This document shows, one piece after another, positions 1 through 13,600 of a stretch of 64,000 nucleotides of DNA. Position 1 is the first letter of the stretch. Each line of letters opens with the position of its first letter. A program made the position numbers and the translations under genes. This DNA is from Halichondria panicea. Lineage: Eukaryota; Porifera; Demospongiae; Suberitida; Halichondriidae. The DNA lies in contig NC_087381.1 of the NCBI RefSeq assembly GCF_963675165.1, forward strand, positions 2,604,001-2,668,000. Direction: 5' to 3'. The notes beneath the pieces were generated by a model. It worked only from the letters and a program-made list of their open reading frames with translations, made no database searches and was not told where the DNA came from.

Positions 1-3000
1 CTTTGGCAGTGAGTGGTCCCTGCAGCTTCTGACCATCGAGCATTTCAGCTTCCAGCACCTCGAATGACTGTAAACAGTGTATTATAGCACTGTACGTGTA
101 TAGTATATAATTTATGAGTACATGCTGGTATGATATGATACTGTAGTGCAGGGCAACATGTATTTTAAATGACAGTGATACTCAATGTACAATGTACAAA
201 CTCTATACTACTATATATATCCTCTAACCATTTAACTCAAGTATTGCAGAAGTACACACATACAGTATACATCATACGTACACACACAGGTACAGTATAA
301 TTTACGCTATAAAGGCAATTAACGCACTCAAGTAACAAACGAACAGAAAAGATCAATGCAGAGCTGTATGATTCATACCTTCCCACTTGTGACAAAAGCT
401 TCAGACACTCGTCTATTCCTACCTCCGAAACAAGTAGCAATGAGGTCAGCCACTCCACAGCTCTCCAAGAGGGAAATGGAGTCCTGGCCACCAAATATCT
501 TAATGAATTGCCACATCTCACCGAGGCCAATACGTAGCACTGCTGCCTTTGTGCTAGTGCCGTACCTGATGAGAGTACATGCTTGATGTAAGATAATTAC
601 ATAGATATCAGGTATGTGCCCTGACCTGCCCACACTGGTTAGTGGTGGTTGGTACTAACCACCTATACACAAAATAACCATGCACTTCTTAGGTCTTTAC
701 CACATGATAGGCTATAAAAGAAATTTGTGAGATTGCGTGAGGATTGAAAATATTCACTACTTCAAGCATTCTAGCTGGGCACATTACTTAATTGTCAAGA
801 GGAAAGCATAGTAATATCTATATCACTGTCGTGCATGTATCATACAGCAAGTGCTTGAAGTACTTACTGCAGGCCGTCACAAAATCCAGCTGCAACTGCA
901 ACAATATTCTGCGGGAAAGAAGATCGAAACCATGCATCAAACAGTGTGACATCTCACCGGTACAAAGAAACCTTCTTGAGCCTCTAACGCACTTAATTAT
1001 AGTGGAACCCTTTACCTATATAAGGGCAAAACGAGGGCTTCTTTCACCATGAGGAGGTGACCTTATAAATATTTAGGTACCTGTTTACAGTAGTGCCCAC
1101 AAAAAGGGATTCCATAATTATTATGTGTACACACTAACATAATAATGCTTAAATATTAATTAATTTTTGCCTGCATACATTTTACCTTGAGTGCTCCACA
1201 CAGCTCCACGGTAATCAGATCTGGTATGATTCTGATTTGAAAAGTTGGCGAGTGGAACAACTTCTTCAGCAAATCACCTTGCTCAGTCGAGCGGCACCCT
1301 ATGGGAAGTGATATCACACACGTTAAACACTGTAGACTGTAATGTCCATTGCGAATGCTTGAAAGAGATTTATTGATGAATACAATTTTCCCAGTACAAT
1401 ACATTATAGCAATAGAACGTACGGGGCGGGCATGAGGAGAGAAGAAGAACGTATGCATGACTAATGCAGATGCCTATAGGAGAAGCAACTACATGTACAC
1501 TGTAAACGGGACATCATTAAAATTGAGCTGGGATTAGGGTTTGTAACTTTTCAAGTGAGAGTTACAAGAACATAATTATGTGCTAGCTCACCTATGGTAG
1601 ATTCACAGAAATCTTCCTGGGCCACGTCTTTGGCTACATTGGCCCCCATTAGGACAGACATATCGATGCTCAGTGCGTTACTGATGACCTCAGATATCAG
1701 GCGAATGTTACCATCCTTCACGTCCATTCCCTGAGCAGAAAATATATAATGGTAAAGTGAATGAACTGGAGTGGGTAAGTACTGCACTGTGCATTGAATA
1801 AAGGAACAAAACGTACCCTCAGAGAGAGAAGCTAAAAACATACAGTTATGGTGCCATGCAATATGGAGAAGAAAATTAATGCATCGTGTATAGGAGGTTC
1901 CACTAGTCTAACCCTAACCCTAACCCTAAGCCATGCATATACAACTAAGAGTACAAGCTAGTATACAATTAGGACATTATTTATTACATGCATGTACATG
2001 TACATGTACACAGGCAGTGAGAGTCCACTGTGCTAATGAACTGTATAATTACGTGTATGGAACTCATTGCCATGTACATGTACATGTACATGCATGTATT
2101 ATTAGTGATTACTGGTCAAGGGTCATTCTGCATAATTATAGCCTGGCCTACATGTACAGGACCTCACCTTTATCAGCGAGATACCAAAAACACCAGGTTT
2201 GATATGGTCTTTAATTTGTTCACATATCCGTGCGATGAACTGCAATTAATGAGGGACACAATTATAATTATGGTAAGAGGCACAGTCATGGTCATCTTCT
2301 CTGTGAGGGTTTTCTGTGCAATCTAATCGCAATCGAGTGATTACATGTGCCCAGTATGGTATATAATATACAGTACATGTAACAAGGTAACTGCAATGAG
2401 GGACACATAATATTATGGTAACTCAGAAAGGCCTCACAGAGAAGATGGCTATGACTGTCCCATCTTATGGTAAAATGGTGCAGTCGTAGCCATCTTCTCT
2501 GTGAGGGTTTTCTGTGCAATCTAATCGCGATCGAGTGATTACATGTGCCCAGTATGGTATATAATATACAGTACATGTAACAAGGTACAGAGGAGACCAA
2601 GTGTTGTATTGAATTCTCATACTATATGAGGTTGGTTATATATCGCGAGGACCTTACCAAATTATACCTCGAGGCTACATTATACGTGCCAATAATTATG
2701 ATAATTAACACGGATAGGACTCAGTATGGATTTTTATTACATAATTGTTACCTTGACAATGTGATGACATAATGATATACCTCAAAAATTTATTACAGAG
2801 CAATTAATGAGGTACCTACAGCAGCTGGTAACATGTTCATAGCACATGTTGTGTGGGAATAACCGTATAGCGGGTAATTTTTGTGGGGGTAAAAAATTGG
2901 AAAACGGTGGTTTTCGTGAGTCGTTTAGTCTCGTTGCCTGCACTGCATTCATACGTTCCGGTAAGCCACGCCTACGTTAAAATTTTGTGGAGGTCAGCTT

Positions 3001-4097
3001 GCCCACGAAAATAATGAATTTTTTACCCCACGAAAATTACCCGCTATACGGCACTACTTAAACCAGGAGTGCATGAATTCAGTCCTTTAAACACACAGAG
3101 CTAGTCTAAGAGAGTGGTTGGTCACCTGATGTGGCACTACAAAGATGAGAATGTCTGCACCCTTGATTGTTTCAATCACATCAGGACAGGCAACCTGCAT
3201 ATGTCAGAGACAACAAAGGACACACACTACACATGACCAGCAATAAATGCAACAATACTGACTGGGAGGGGAGGAAAACAAAACAGAATTTGCTTTTTTG
3301 CTCGCTTATAGTTATCAGATGCAACCAGGAGCGTGTAATAATTATTGTACATGCATGTATGCAATACATTCCACCATAAAATATGTACGTGCAATATTCA
3401 AGCACTCCTGCCACTAGAGCTTCCTCTAAACGAACTCACTTACTCACAACGTTCTTATACATGTACACACACAGTAGGGTTGATGCTTCATATATATACC
3501 CCTCAAAAATAATATGCTGAGTTAGCAGTCCTACTACAGTGTATAACTGTACGTGTATGTGCATATTGTTCCTACTGTTCCAAGCGTTCCATGGTTCCTA
3601 CTGTCCCATATAGTGTACCATAACAGAATCCGTGTATGTGCAATGCTTATAGCAGCCTGCCACTATACAGAGCTTCTACTAAAATATTAAACCAACTCAC
3701 GACGTTCTCAGGGATTTTAAAGCCAGGCAGATACTTGACATTCTCATGTTCGGTATTAATGATATCCCCGAGATCTCTCCCGTTCACCTTCTCAGGAAAC
3801 ACCCACATCTTGACCTCGGACTGGAAATCAGGAAGGTCCCTAGTGGTCGCACCAACTATACGAGCTATAGCCGAGCCCCTGAGGGATACAAATACGGGTG
3901 AATCAAAACGTATTTATGTCGTGCTTAGTAGTCAGTAAATAGCTGTAGTCGTAGTTGGCTGTACAGTGTTATTATTAAAACCATGTACTGCATAATTATA
4001 ATTATAAACATTGATTTTGTAATCAAGTTTCAGGCAACGAATACACTCACCAGTTTCCAGACCCTATGAGAGCTGCTTTCTTCCCAGCTTGAGCCAT
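1..4097 (-). CDS. GPD1: Cytosolic glycerol-3-phosphate dehydrogenase [NAD+], 3' partial
   Basis: Interconverts dihydroxyacetone phosphate and sn-glycerol 3-phosphate with NADH, linking glycolysis to lipid synthesis. Nine coding exons: 4097-4051, 3878-3701, 3194-3126, 2239-2168, 1730-1592, 1298-1186, 908-868, 565-379 and 67-1. All junctions are GT-AG and the phases join into one frame of about 304 residues; the last exon runs off the window. The N-terminus starts [19 protein letters not shown] with the Rossmann GxGxxG loop. Family active-site elements are present: SLIK (Lys122), ALKN (Lys206, Asn207), and [15 protein letters not shown] carrying the Asp, Thr and Arg-Asn residues. The start is the first ATG and leaves the usual short leader before the nucleotide-binding loop. 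Introns hold a tandem duplication, a MITE and a telomere-like stretch. The C-terminal substrate domain beyond QGPLTAK is not visible. Confidence 0.93.
1908..1929. repeat. Short telomere-like repeat in GPD1 intron
   Basis: About three and a half copies of CCCTAA, the complement of the metazoan telomere repeat TTAGGG. It lies inside an intron, so it is interstitial and not a chromosome end. Confidence 0.7.
2240..2587. repeat. Tandem duplication in GPD1 intron
   Basis: A block of about 97 bp at 2293-2389 recurs at 2491-2587, a period of 198 bp, with only a few mismatches. A shorter shared segment (CTGCAAT..GAGGGACACA..) occurs near 2240 and 2390. The left part touches the acceptor side of exon 4, so the duplication probably copied intron sequence right next to an exon. 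Confidence 0.75.
2863..3051. mobile_element. MITE-like element, CCGTATAGCGGG family
   Basis: A 189-bp segment in a GPD1 intron begins CCGTATAGCGGGTAATTTT and ends with its reverse complement, giving inverted repeats of about 30 bp that include GTGGG and GGTAAAA. No open reading frame. Related ends occur at 45520, 46405 and 49394, so this is a dispersed non-autonomous DNA element family. Confidence 0.75.
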
Positions 4098-4684
4098 TCT
4101 TGAAGACAGGTAGCCTACAGTGTACAGAGAAGGTGGCTACTTTTTATAGTTGGTCGGCTAGGAATTACTTTAATATTGCAACTGTGTTTCAATGTCTCTT
4201 TGGTTACTCCCACGGTCATATGCAATTTAATACATGTAGGTCTACATGTACTGTACTAGATATCCATTTTATCTTTACCTTAAAATTCACATAATTTATA
4301 TCGTAGTCTACTGGTGGCAGTGTGTGTGTGTGTGTATGTATATGTGTGTGTGTTGAATATATCTCATGCCCATTTACATAATAGTTGCATAAAATCTCTC
4401 ACAACCAATTGAATCTACCAGCAAGGAGAGTAAGCAGGAGAGTAAGCACTCACAAATTTGAAGAGCTTTGCAATGATCAGAGAAAGGTGCAATCAGCCTC
4501 AATGGTCTTGAGAATACTAAATTTATGGTGTGTGCAGAAACTCCCCATGTAAAATTGTGCTTCATCTAGAGGCCTCACGTGACAGCCTCCTTGCTCAACA
4601 TGGTGAAGATCCAAGATGTCTACTAGATCGTCTCTTCTAGCTAGTATAGAAGTGTAGGCTACTGCTAGAGGTCCCGTCTCTAAG
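4098..4684. promoter_or_regulatory. Candidate bidirectional promoter between GPD1 and Mask
   Basis: The 587 bp between the divergent start codons of GPD1 (minus) and the ANKHD1-like gene (plus) hold no recognisable gene. A GT-rich microsatellite lies at about 4319-4353. No TATA box was picked out with confidence. That both promoters lie here is inferred from gene orientation; noncoding first exons elsewhere cannot be excluded. Confidence 0.5.
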
Positions 4685-7600
4685 ATGGAGAGCCCGAAGA
4701 AAGCTGAGACAAGACGGCCTGTTCATACAAGTCATAGAAAAGATAGTCAAAATGACAGTGAAGACGAACTCCTACCACCGAGCCCTATAGACATCGCTAC
4801 GGAGCCAGCATTGTCACCGGATTTCAACTTCCCCGATGCCCAAGAGCTAAGAAGGATTGAGTCAGATACTCACAACCGTCTCAAAGCTATCCTAGAGGTA
4901 GCTGGAGTCACTGGACTCTCCCAGATAGATGCTAGGACCTTCCAAGATCCGGAAATTCTCAGGAAATTGACTAATAGGTTAGTAAATTTCTCTTCTTCCA
5001 CTGGTCCCCTCAGGCATAATCTCCCCAAGCACTTAGTTACCTTGCCCTCACACCTGAGCATTCAAAACTAAGCACAAAGGCCAAAAGCTACTAAAGAGCC
5101 AGCTTATTGCTACCTTTGTACATATGGGAAACAAGATAAGAAAGCCTAAATCAAAGCATGACAGCTCCGATGATGATCCTGATATTGAGAGCTATAGTGG
5201 GTCATTGTCTGATTCTGCATCTAGTGACCTCTCTGGGTACGGTTTGTATCATTAGTTGGCATAATACCACAGTATACATGCATGTCTTTATGTTTCTAGG
5301 TCTGTATAGAACTGAGTCATTTTGAGCCCATTGTAGTCCATTTGTTAGTACATACGGGTATTTTGATTGCTTTGTGTAGTGGTTTTTAGGTGTGTTACAT
5401 GAACAATTGACCTCCTTGTACTTGTAGGCATTGATAGTCTGAATTCCAACAGTGAATCAGTGTGTTGCAGATTGGAGCTTTAGACTATTGTATACAGTAT
5501 ACTATAGTATTGATATAGATCTATACATGCAGTCATGCTCTTTTATCCTTACAGTGTTAGCACTGCCTTGGACGAAGCTGCAACTGCTCTGACTCGTATG
5601 AAATCAGAGAAGCAATCGTACGAGGCATTCCTAAGAGGAGCAAATCAAGCTCCCTCCCCGAGTCAGCAGGAACCTACCAGCAATGCTCAAACTAGGTACA
5701 AAACCAACAGTGCCCCCTCAACCAAACAACCTAAACCTCCACAGTCTTCAGTCGATCCAAGAGCTGAAACACCGCCATTATCAATGCAGGCTGTTCCGAC
5801 AAGACAATCTTCAAAATTGGTACCTCAAAATCAACCCAAACCTGGTTCTCAGATATTTGCGGATCCTAGAGCTGAAACGCCACCCTTATCACCTGGTCTT
5901 GCTAAGACGACTGGTTCTGCACGACAGACATCAAAGCCTCAACCACACCCTGTAGCAGTGGAGAGCGGTGATGACACGCCGCCATTGGTGTCCCCTTCAC
6001 ACCAGACGCAGAGTCTACAACAACAAGCCTCTGACAGTATGCAGAGCCTACAGAGACTGCTCACTCAAGGTGTGTGTGGGTACATGCATGGGGTGTTATA
6101 AGGACATTGTGGGGCCACTATTCTAATGTGAGCACTGCCTTGTTGGAAGCTATATTAAGACCGTGTGTTGAATTATTACATTTAGGTACTCCGATGCTTT
6201 ACTGTGTGTTGTGTATATACAGGGCTTGTTAGACAAACAGTGAGGGTAGGAAATACATGTACTGCTTGGTTCACATGTACTGACACAAAGCTTGGTTCCT
6301 CGATGAGTACAAGCTGCTGTGGTTGTAGGTTATCAGGTGTGGTTCTTATCAGTATCAATGTTATGCAACACAGCTGATGAGGTGGTTATCAATGTGTTCT
6401 CTACTGATGAAAAATAAGCTTCCTTTCCTCATATCTTCTGCATGACACTCGATTACCTATACACGTATATGTTTGAGTATATATAAATAAACAGTGACCT
6501 ATAATTGTAGACTGCCTCTGCATTTATTTATTAGCCGAGGGATGATCTACGTGTACAGTAGCTGTGAGATATAACACTACTAATTAAACCCACCTTCAAA
6601 AACAATTAAAAAGCTGCATACTTTCACACTACTCTGACTGCACCCCACACTTGATGGTGTAGTACACCTGTACAATGAGTTATAGTTGCCCTTTACATGA
6701 ATGTGTATACAGCCAGATCAACGGTCGTCCCCACAGCATGTACTGTAAACCTTGTAGGAAAGGGTACATTTTATCATTTAAGGGAGCCGAATGATCAATA
6801 ATTTCCAAAAATAAATCCCTAGCACGACCAGATTTCCTGCATCTTTCGGTGTAAGAGAGGCTCGCTGGCTTAGTCAGTGTAGCGCTACATGTAGCCCGGA
6901 CATATAAGGGCATCACAGACCTGTTAATTAAGAGGGGCTCCATTAGTTGTGATACTATGGTCAACTGGGTTAATTTTCTGAACTGCTCAGTCTATTGCTT
7001 AACTCCCCCAGGCCACACTATCCAAGATGCCACAGAGGATGGTGAGAGCCTCCTGTCTCTGGCCTGCTCTGCTGGCTACTATGAGCTCGCCGAGGTCTTG
7101 CTCAGAATGAGAGCCAGTGTAGAGGATAGAGGTGTCAAAGGTCAGTGCACTGTGTTGAGGAAGTTGTTTCCTTTCCAATAGTTTTTGCATAACTGATGCC
7201 AAGACGTTTCTGAACTTAGAACTACATAACGAGGGCACATGTACTACTGTACACATGCAATTTAGTCATGGCGTCCTTATAGAGCAGTTTTCATGCATTT
7301 TCGTGCTCTCTTTGTCATTCCTAGCAACTGTACCATGTCCTGTAGTCTAGTGTACCGTGTTTTGCTGTATGCACAAGGGTCAGAGGTTATTTCTGTAAAA
7401 CACTACAGTTACTACATGCATGGGTGTAAAGGTCAATCCTATAGAGGTTTAATACGGTTGTGCACATTACAGAAACGGTCAGATACACTCGTTACTGAAC
7501 CACAAAATTGTTCTGTAAATTACCTACCCTAACCCCCACGTTTGTTCCATATGTTCCATCTCTCCAGGTGACTCCACTCCACTCATGGAGGCTGCCTCCG

Positions 7601-10600
7601 GAGGCTACTCAGATATTGTCAAGCTCCTGATCGATCATGGAGCCAATGTCAACGCCAAATCCAGTGTGGGTAACACGGCTCTCACGTATGCCTGTTGTGG
7701 AGGCTATGAGGAGGTGGTGAGGATACTACTAGAGGCTGGGGCTGACGTGGAACATCAGAATGAGAATGGACACACACCGCTCATGGAGGCTGCATCTTGT
7801 GGGCATGTCGGTAAGTGCTTGTATATATAATATTGTATAAGTAATCAATGAGAAGCATTTCTATGTAGTTTTTTTAGAAATGCATCCTTTGGGGGTGCAG
7901 ATACAATTTTGGAAGTTTATGCTGAACTGCACTATTATACTGCTTGCATTGTCATGTATTGTCACCGTGGTAAATATTAATTACTGAGTCTATTGTACCC
8001 ATACATGTGCTTAACACCACTGCCAGTGGGTACCATGTGACTTTTGAATTCATGATGAGGTTGCCCTGCACTGTATGTACGTATGTGTACATGTACTGTA
8101 GATTTAGAGCATTGATTGACTGGCATGAATACACACTGTACATGTAAACAAGAGCTCACAGCTAGCTACAGGAAAACCTTAATTCCCTTCGTCAGTACTG
8201 TGTGGTCATTGCTGGATTTCCTGTTTATCACGTATATGTCAATATTAGGTAAATAAATCATTATCCACTCAAACACACACATGCTTACAGGAGTTGCCAA
8301 GCAGTTATTAGATCATGGAGCCAACATCAATACTCATTCCAACGAGTTCAAAGAGAGTGCCCTCACCCTGGCCTGCTACAAAGGCCACCTAGAGATGGTC
8401 AAGTTCCTGCTCAGTGCTGGTGAGAGCTAGGTCTTGATTGTGTTAGCTTGATCAAATACACACTAGTACATGTATAATTATGCTCCCTTCATACATGTAT
8501 GCATGTATAAAGAGGGGCCACTAATGGAGACTGATTTGTACAATGTGACATACAGTCTGTACTTTAGCTACATGTACTGTACATGTATATCAGTATTGCT
8601 GTAACTGATCGAAGCATAGGCATTCCCCAAAGCTACTATTCCTAGCCCTAACTAATAGTGGCTCTTTAATTGGCTTGTTTGTAGGCTTGTAGGCTTGGTT
8701 ATGCTTGAACAGATGTACTTGTAGGTAGATAGTTCTATAGTGATACAATAAGTACACTGTTACAGTAATACAATTATGCAATTGATTTGTTCCTTGCTGT
8801 ACATTTATAGTACATGACCCCACCTCTCTCCCCACCCCTCTAGGAGCTGACCAGGAGCACAAGACTGATGAGATGCACACCGCACTCATGGAGGCTTCCA
8901 TGGACGGCCATGTCGATGTGGCCAGACTCCTGCTAGATCACGGAGCACAGGTAGAAACACACAATATTACTAAGCTGCACAATATGCATCCTTGCTGTAC
9001 ATTTATAGTACATGACCCCACCCCTCTCCCCACCTTGTTCCAACAAACTTGGTCGTCGTACATGCATGTAGTACGCATTTCACCACCTACTGACACCACT
9101 ACATGTATCCTTCGTGTGGGGCCAGGTTTTGCTTACTGCTATAGACAGGAGCACATGAAGACATCTCCTCATGTACTCCTGTCTATAGATGATAAGAACT
9201 GTCTAGTAATTGTGCCATTCACTACTCTATGAACACCACAATCTTCACACTTCTATAAGCTACAATACCCTATCTTATTGATAAGATAGAACACATTGTC
9301 CTCTGTATAGTCACTATCCCATAATCCCCGTCCCTCCCTGTGCAGGTCAACATGCCAGTGGACAGTTTTGAGTCTCCCCTCACCCTGGCTGCTTGTGGCG
9401 GCCATTATGAGCTGGCTGCATTGCTTATATCAAGGGGCGCTGATCTGGAGGAGGTCAACGATGAAGGGTGAGCACTACACTGCTGTATAGTTCTACAATG
9501 CTGTTATTAAGGCCCTTGGTGATGGGTGCATGACTGAGGTGTAAGGTTGTTGCAGAATGAACTAGATTTGTTTGCTCTGCATTGTTATTGTGAGTGATAG
9601 TAAACTGATATGGTAGGCGGAGAAATGTTCTTGTGACATGTTCTCGTAGCCTTGGTGATTTCCCGATTGAGTATGCTATAACTTTATGCCTTCCAGTATG
9701 TAGTTTTATATTTTTCCGTATTTCATACTGTACGTACAGCATAATGAACTGCTTCGTTAGCTAAATCCATCACTCAGGCATGCAGTTAGCATACACCTAA
9801 TCAGAGTTCTGTCTGTAATCATAGTGTGTGGGTGGGCATGCCTTGAGTTACTACCCCTTCTCTCTGTACAGTTACACTCCGCTAATGGAGGCAGCTCGTG
9901 AGGGTCATGAGGACGTGGTACAGCTACTAGTGGAGCACGGGGCCAATGTCAATGCCCAGACTGAGGAGACTCAGGAGACAGCTCTCACTCTGGCAGCATG
10001 TGGGGGCTTCATAGAGGTGGCACAATACCTCATCGAGCATGGTGAGTATGGACTAATAGTACATACATGTACATCTATACATGTGTATCTGTCTTCCTGT
10101 ATGTATACTGTCGTGTTAATGCCCATGTTGTGGTAGGCCGGTTACAGTATGTTTTTAAACAATATTGTGTTTTTTAGTACTGCAATGTACACTGCACTTG
10201 TGTTTAGGCTCGTTGCTGTATTACTGTTCTTGTGTATAGTCTGTGACAGTCCTTTCTGTTTTCACATACTGTATGCACAGTGTAGCTTACTGCTAACTAC
10301 TGTATGCACAGTGTAGCTTACTGCTAACTACTGTATGCACAGTGTAGCTTACTGCTAACTACTGTACGCACAGTGTAGCTTACTGCTAACTACTGTATGT
10401 GTCTTGATAATTATTGTTTCGTTTGTTGAAAGTAAACCTTGACTATATTATGTCTCGTGTGCTATGTACTGTATGGCTTTTTCGACCTCCAACATACAAT
10501 ATAATGGTGTGTACTTCAATGAATCATGATTACATCAAGTTTTCAATCCTCCCCCCTTCTAGGAGCTGACATAGAGCTGGGAGCGTCCACTCCTTTAATG

Positions 10601-13600
10601 GAGGCCTCTCAAGAGGGCCATGTGAACATTGTCAAGTTCCTCGTGGATAAGGGTGCCCTCATCAATGCTGAGACCAACACTGGGGACACTGCCCTCACCT
10701 ACGCCTGTGCCAATGGACACACACACATTGCTGACATCCTACTCCAGTGCGGTGCTGAATTGGTGAGTGTTGTCTACAATGTAGCTTTGAGTATTAGTGT
10801 GTTTTGAGAGGTGTCCTGTAGGTGTAGGTGTACATGTACATGTACTTGTTCTGCTTACATTGTGTGTGAGTCCACAATGGTGTCCTAACTTTGTTTGTCG
10901 ATTGTCATGATTGTGTTTGTGGACTGTGTGTATGTGTACAAGATGCTGTCACCTTTAGACCAATGGAGGAAGGTTGTCCTGGTTAATTTGTATGTTGTTT
11001 AGTGTGTACATAATCTATATCAGCTGTATTTTGAGTCCACAATGACATTCAGATTGTAATAAAAAGGTGGCCTATTAACACGTGTGTACACACATGTATA
11101 TGCGTTAGTAGGGTCGTTAACCTGGCTGTTACACAGGGTGACTACTGGTATTAAACAGTACATGCTTTGCCTCCAATTATACAATGTGTACCGTACACTG
11201 TATGTACCTTATTAATAATTATCTCTGTATAGAGACCTCACTGCATTGAACTTGTCTCCCCCCACAGGAGCATGAGAGTGAGGGTGGGCGTACTCCACTC
11301 ATGAAGGCAGCTCGGGCTGGTCACCTCCAGACAGTGCAGTTCCTGGTCTCAAAGGGAGCAGAAGTCAATCGCCACACATCCAACAATGACCACACTGTGC
11401 TCTCCCTGGCCAGTGCAGGCGGGCATATCAGCGTGGTGCAGTACCTCTTGATTAAAGGGGCTCTCCCTTCACACATGCTCAGAGTAAGTAGATGTAGTAC
11501 ATGTACAGTATTTGTTTTCATGTACAAAATGTGTGTGTATGAAAACCTTTACCATAAATTATCTGTACTGTATGGTAATTCATGTAATTACAGCACCACT
11601 CTAACTTGAATACGTTGGCCATGTTCAGTAGCACCAAGCATTTTTTGTACATACATGTACATGTAGACTTGCCCCCAAAATTAGCACTGTAATTACCAAT
11701 TACAGTGCCAGTGATGCAACCTCACTGTAGGCTACAGTATGTCATATGCATGTACTGAGTTTTCTTCTCCAAATAGCGTTTACCTTCAATAGTTCTAATG
11801 TACAAGTACATGCAATCATTATTTTTGTCCCCTCCAGGACAACTCTACGATGCTCATAGAGGCATCTCGTGGTGGCCATGCCAACGTAGCCAACCTCCTG
11901 CTGAGACAACCTCGGCACATGCCTCGTAAACTACCGTCCCCTGAGCCAGCACCACAGGTCACCTCCACCAGTCGAGAGTATGGGCCTGGCGAGAGGAAGG
12001 GGCTGATAAGAAAGGCTGAAGTCAACCGGCCAGCCACTAAAGATCAGGTAGGGAAATTTGGTAGTGTGCATTAAATTGTGTTGATCTGCTTTATACATGT
12101 ACATGTAGATGAGAAGTCTTGTACATATATACATGTATGTATCTGTGGTACATTGATTGCACACTGTATGTGTTCTTTGTCATTTCTGACGGTGTATGTG
12201 CATGTAGATGGTTTTGTGTGTGCTGTATTATGCATTTCTGTGTGCTCCTTGCCATAAGCATACTACTGTGACCACAGTCTTGTCTCTGTCTCCAGGTGGT
12301 ACCCAAGAGTGGGATCAAGAGTCTAGCCAGGGACAGCGGGAATGCTGGTCTGGGCGTCAAGCGATTGAAAATGGCCGAACCCGAGTCTTCTGTACGACAG
12401 CAAGCAACCTCTCTACCGAATACAGGTGTTTCTAAAAGTGTTTCAAAACCTAGCACACCTCCTGTGCCTGTACCTGAACGAGGATCAAGTGTCGATTTGC
12501 CAATATCACAACCACCGTTAATCCAAGGCTTACCCACTCAGCTCCTCAGTCATCTACCGCCTCCGTCACAAGTGACACACCCACCTGGTTGTCACATGAC
12601 AGGAAGTGATGTCATCAATGAGCACCCCACTGCTGATACAATCATCGAAGAGTATTGGAAACAGAGAAAAATCTTGGAACCTGGCTCGCAAAAACCACCA
12701 ACCTCCATAATGCCCGTTGGTTTTGATAACGCAGATAGTGTTTTCTCAGCCGGTAACTTCAGTTCTTTACCTATCCCAAGTGGTACAGGGCCAGGCAGAG
12801 GGGACCCAATAGCACCAAGCTCTGTTGACGAACAACATTCACTTGCCAATGTTAATCTGAGTCGAATCATTCCCACCCTCGAGGCTCTAGCGGGTTCGTT
12901 ACAAGACCCTAACTCACTGGAAAGCCGATACTTGGCTGCACTAGCCACACACACTCAACTGGGCGCGACCTCTGACCCTGCTTTAGGGGAAACCCCTCCC
13001 TTGCTCTCAAATGGGCTTGATGCTCTACCACACATGATGGAAGGTGGTCCTATACCCATGGCTGGATTAGACACACCTGCCCTGCTTTCGAGTGCAGATA
13101 TCGCTTCACTACTGCCAAGTTTGGCAAATTTCGATCCTTCAGCTACTGATTTTCTCTCGCGGCAACTCGATGAGGGGAGTCTGACTGACACACAGCAACC
13201 AATCTATCCTTCTAGTTATTTTCAGACCATGAAGCAGCTGTCTGATCGGATGCATTTGATAGCAGCGTCTGTGGGTCGAGGTGATGTGGAGGAACCACTC
13301 GGAGTCAAGTCAGGTCAACAGCCATCGTCATCACTGCTCCTGGATAGCAACTTCTCCATGGATGATATTCCACCTCCTGACAACTTCATCCCAGCTGAAC
13401 ACGTGAGTCTGTGTGTTTGTTACTCATGTAGGTAGTGTACATGTACCTCCATCTAGACAAGGATATCATACATGTACTGTAAATGTGTAGTAGCACAGCG
13501 GGAGCTTGCAACATTCGTTTATGTTGGTGTACAAGACCCAACAATCTACACATGTATATGCAACCCCATACATGCATGTACAGTGTTTATTGTCTAAACT

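Noticed and set aside
4978..5071. Exon 1 of Mask reading through to a stop at 5071
   Set aside because: The join 4977 to 5555 restores the family sequence LTNSVSTALDEAATALTRM, so the read-through is intron.
12091..12954. Minus-strand open frames opposite Mask exon 12
   Set aside because: Shadows of the long plus-strand coding exon, which joins its neighbours in phase.
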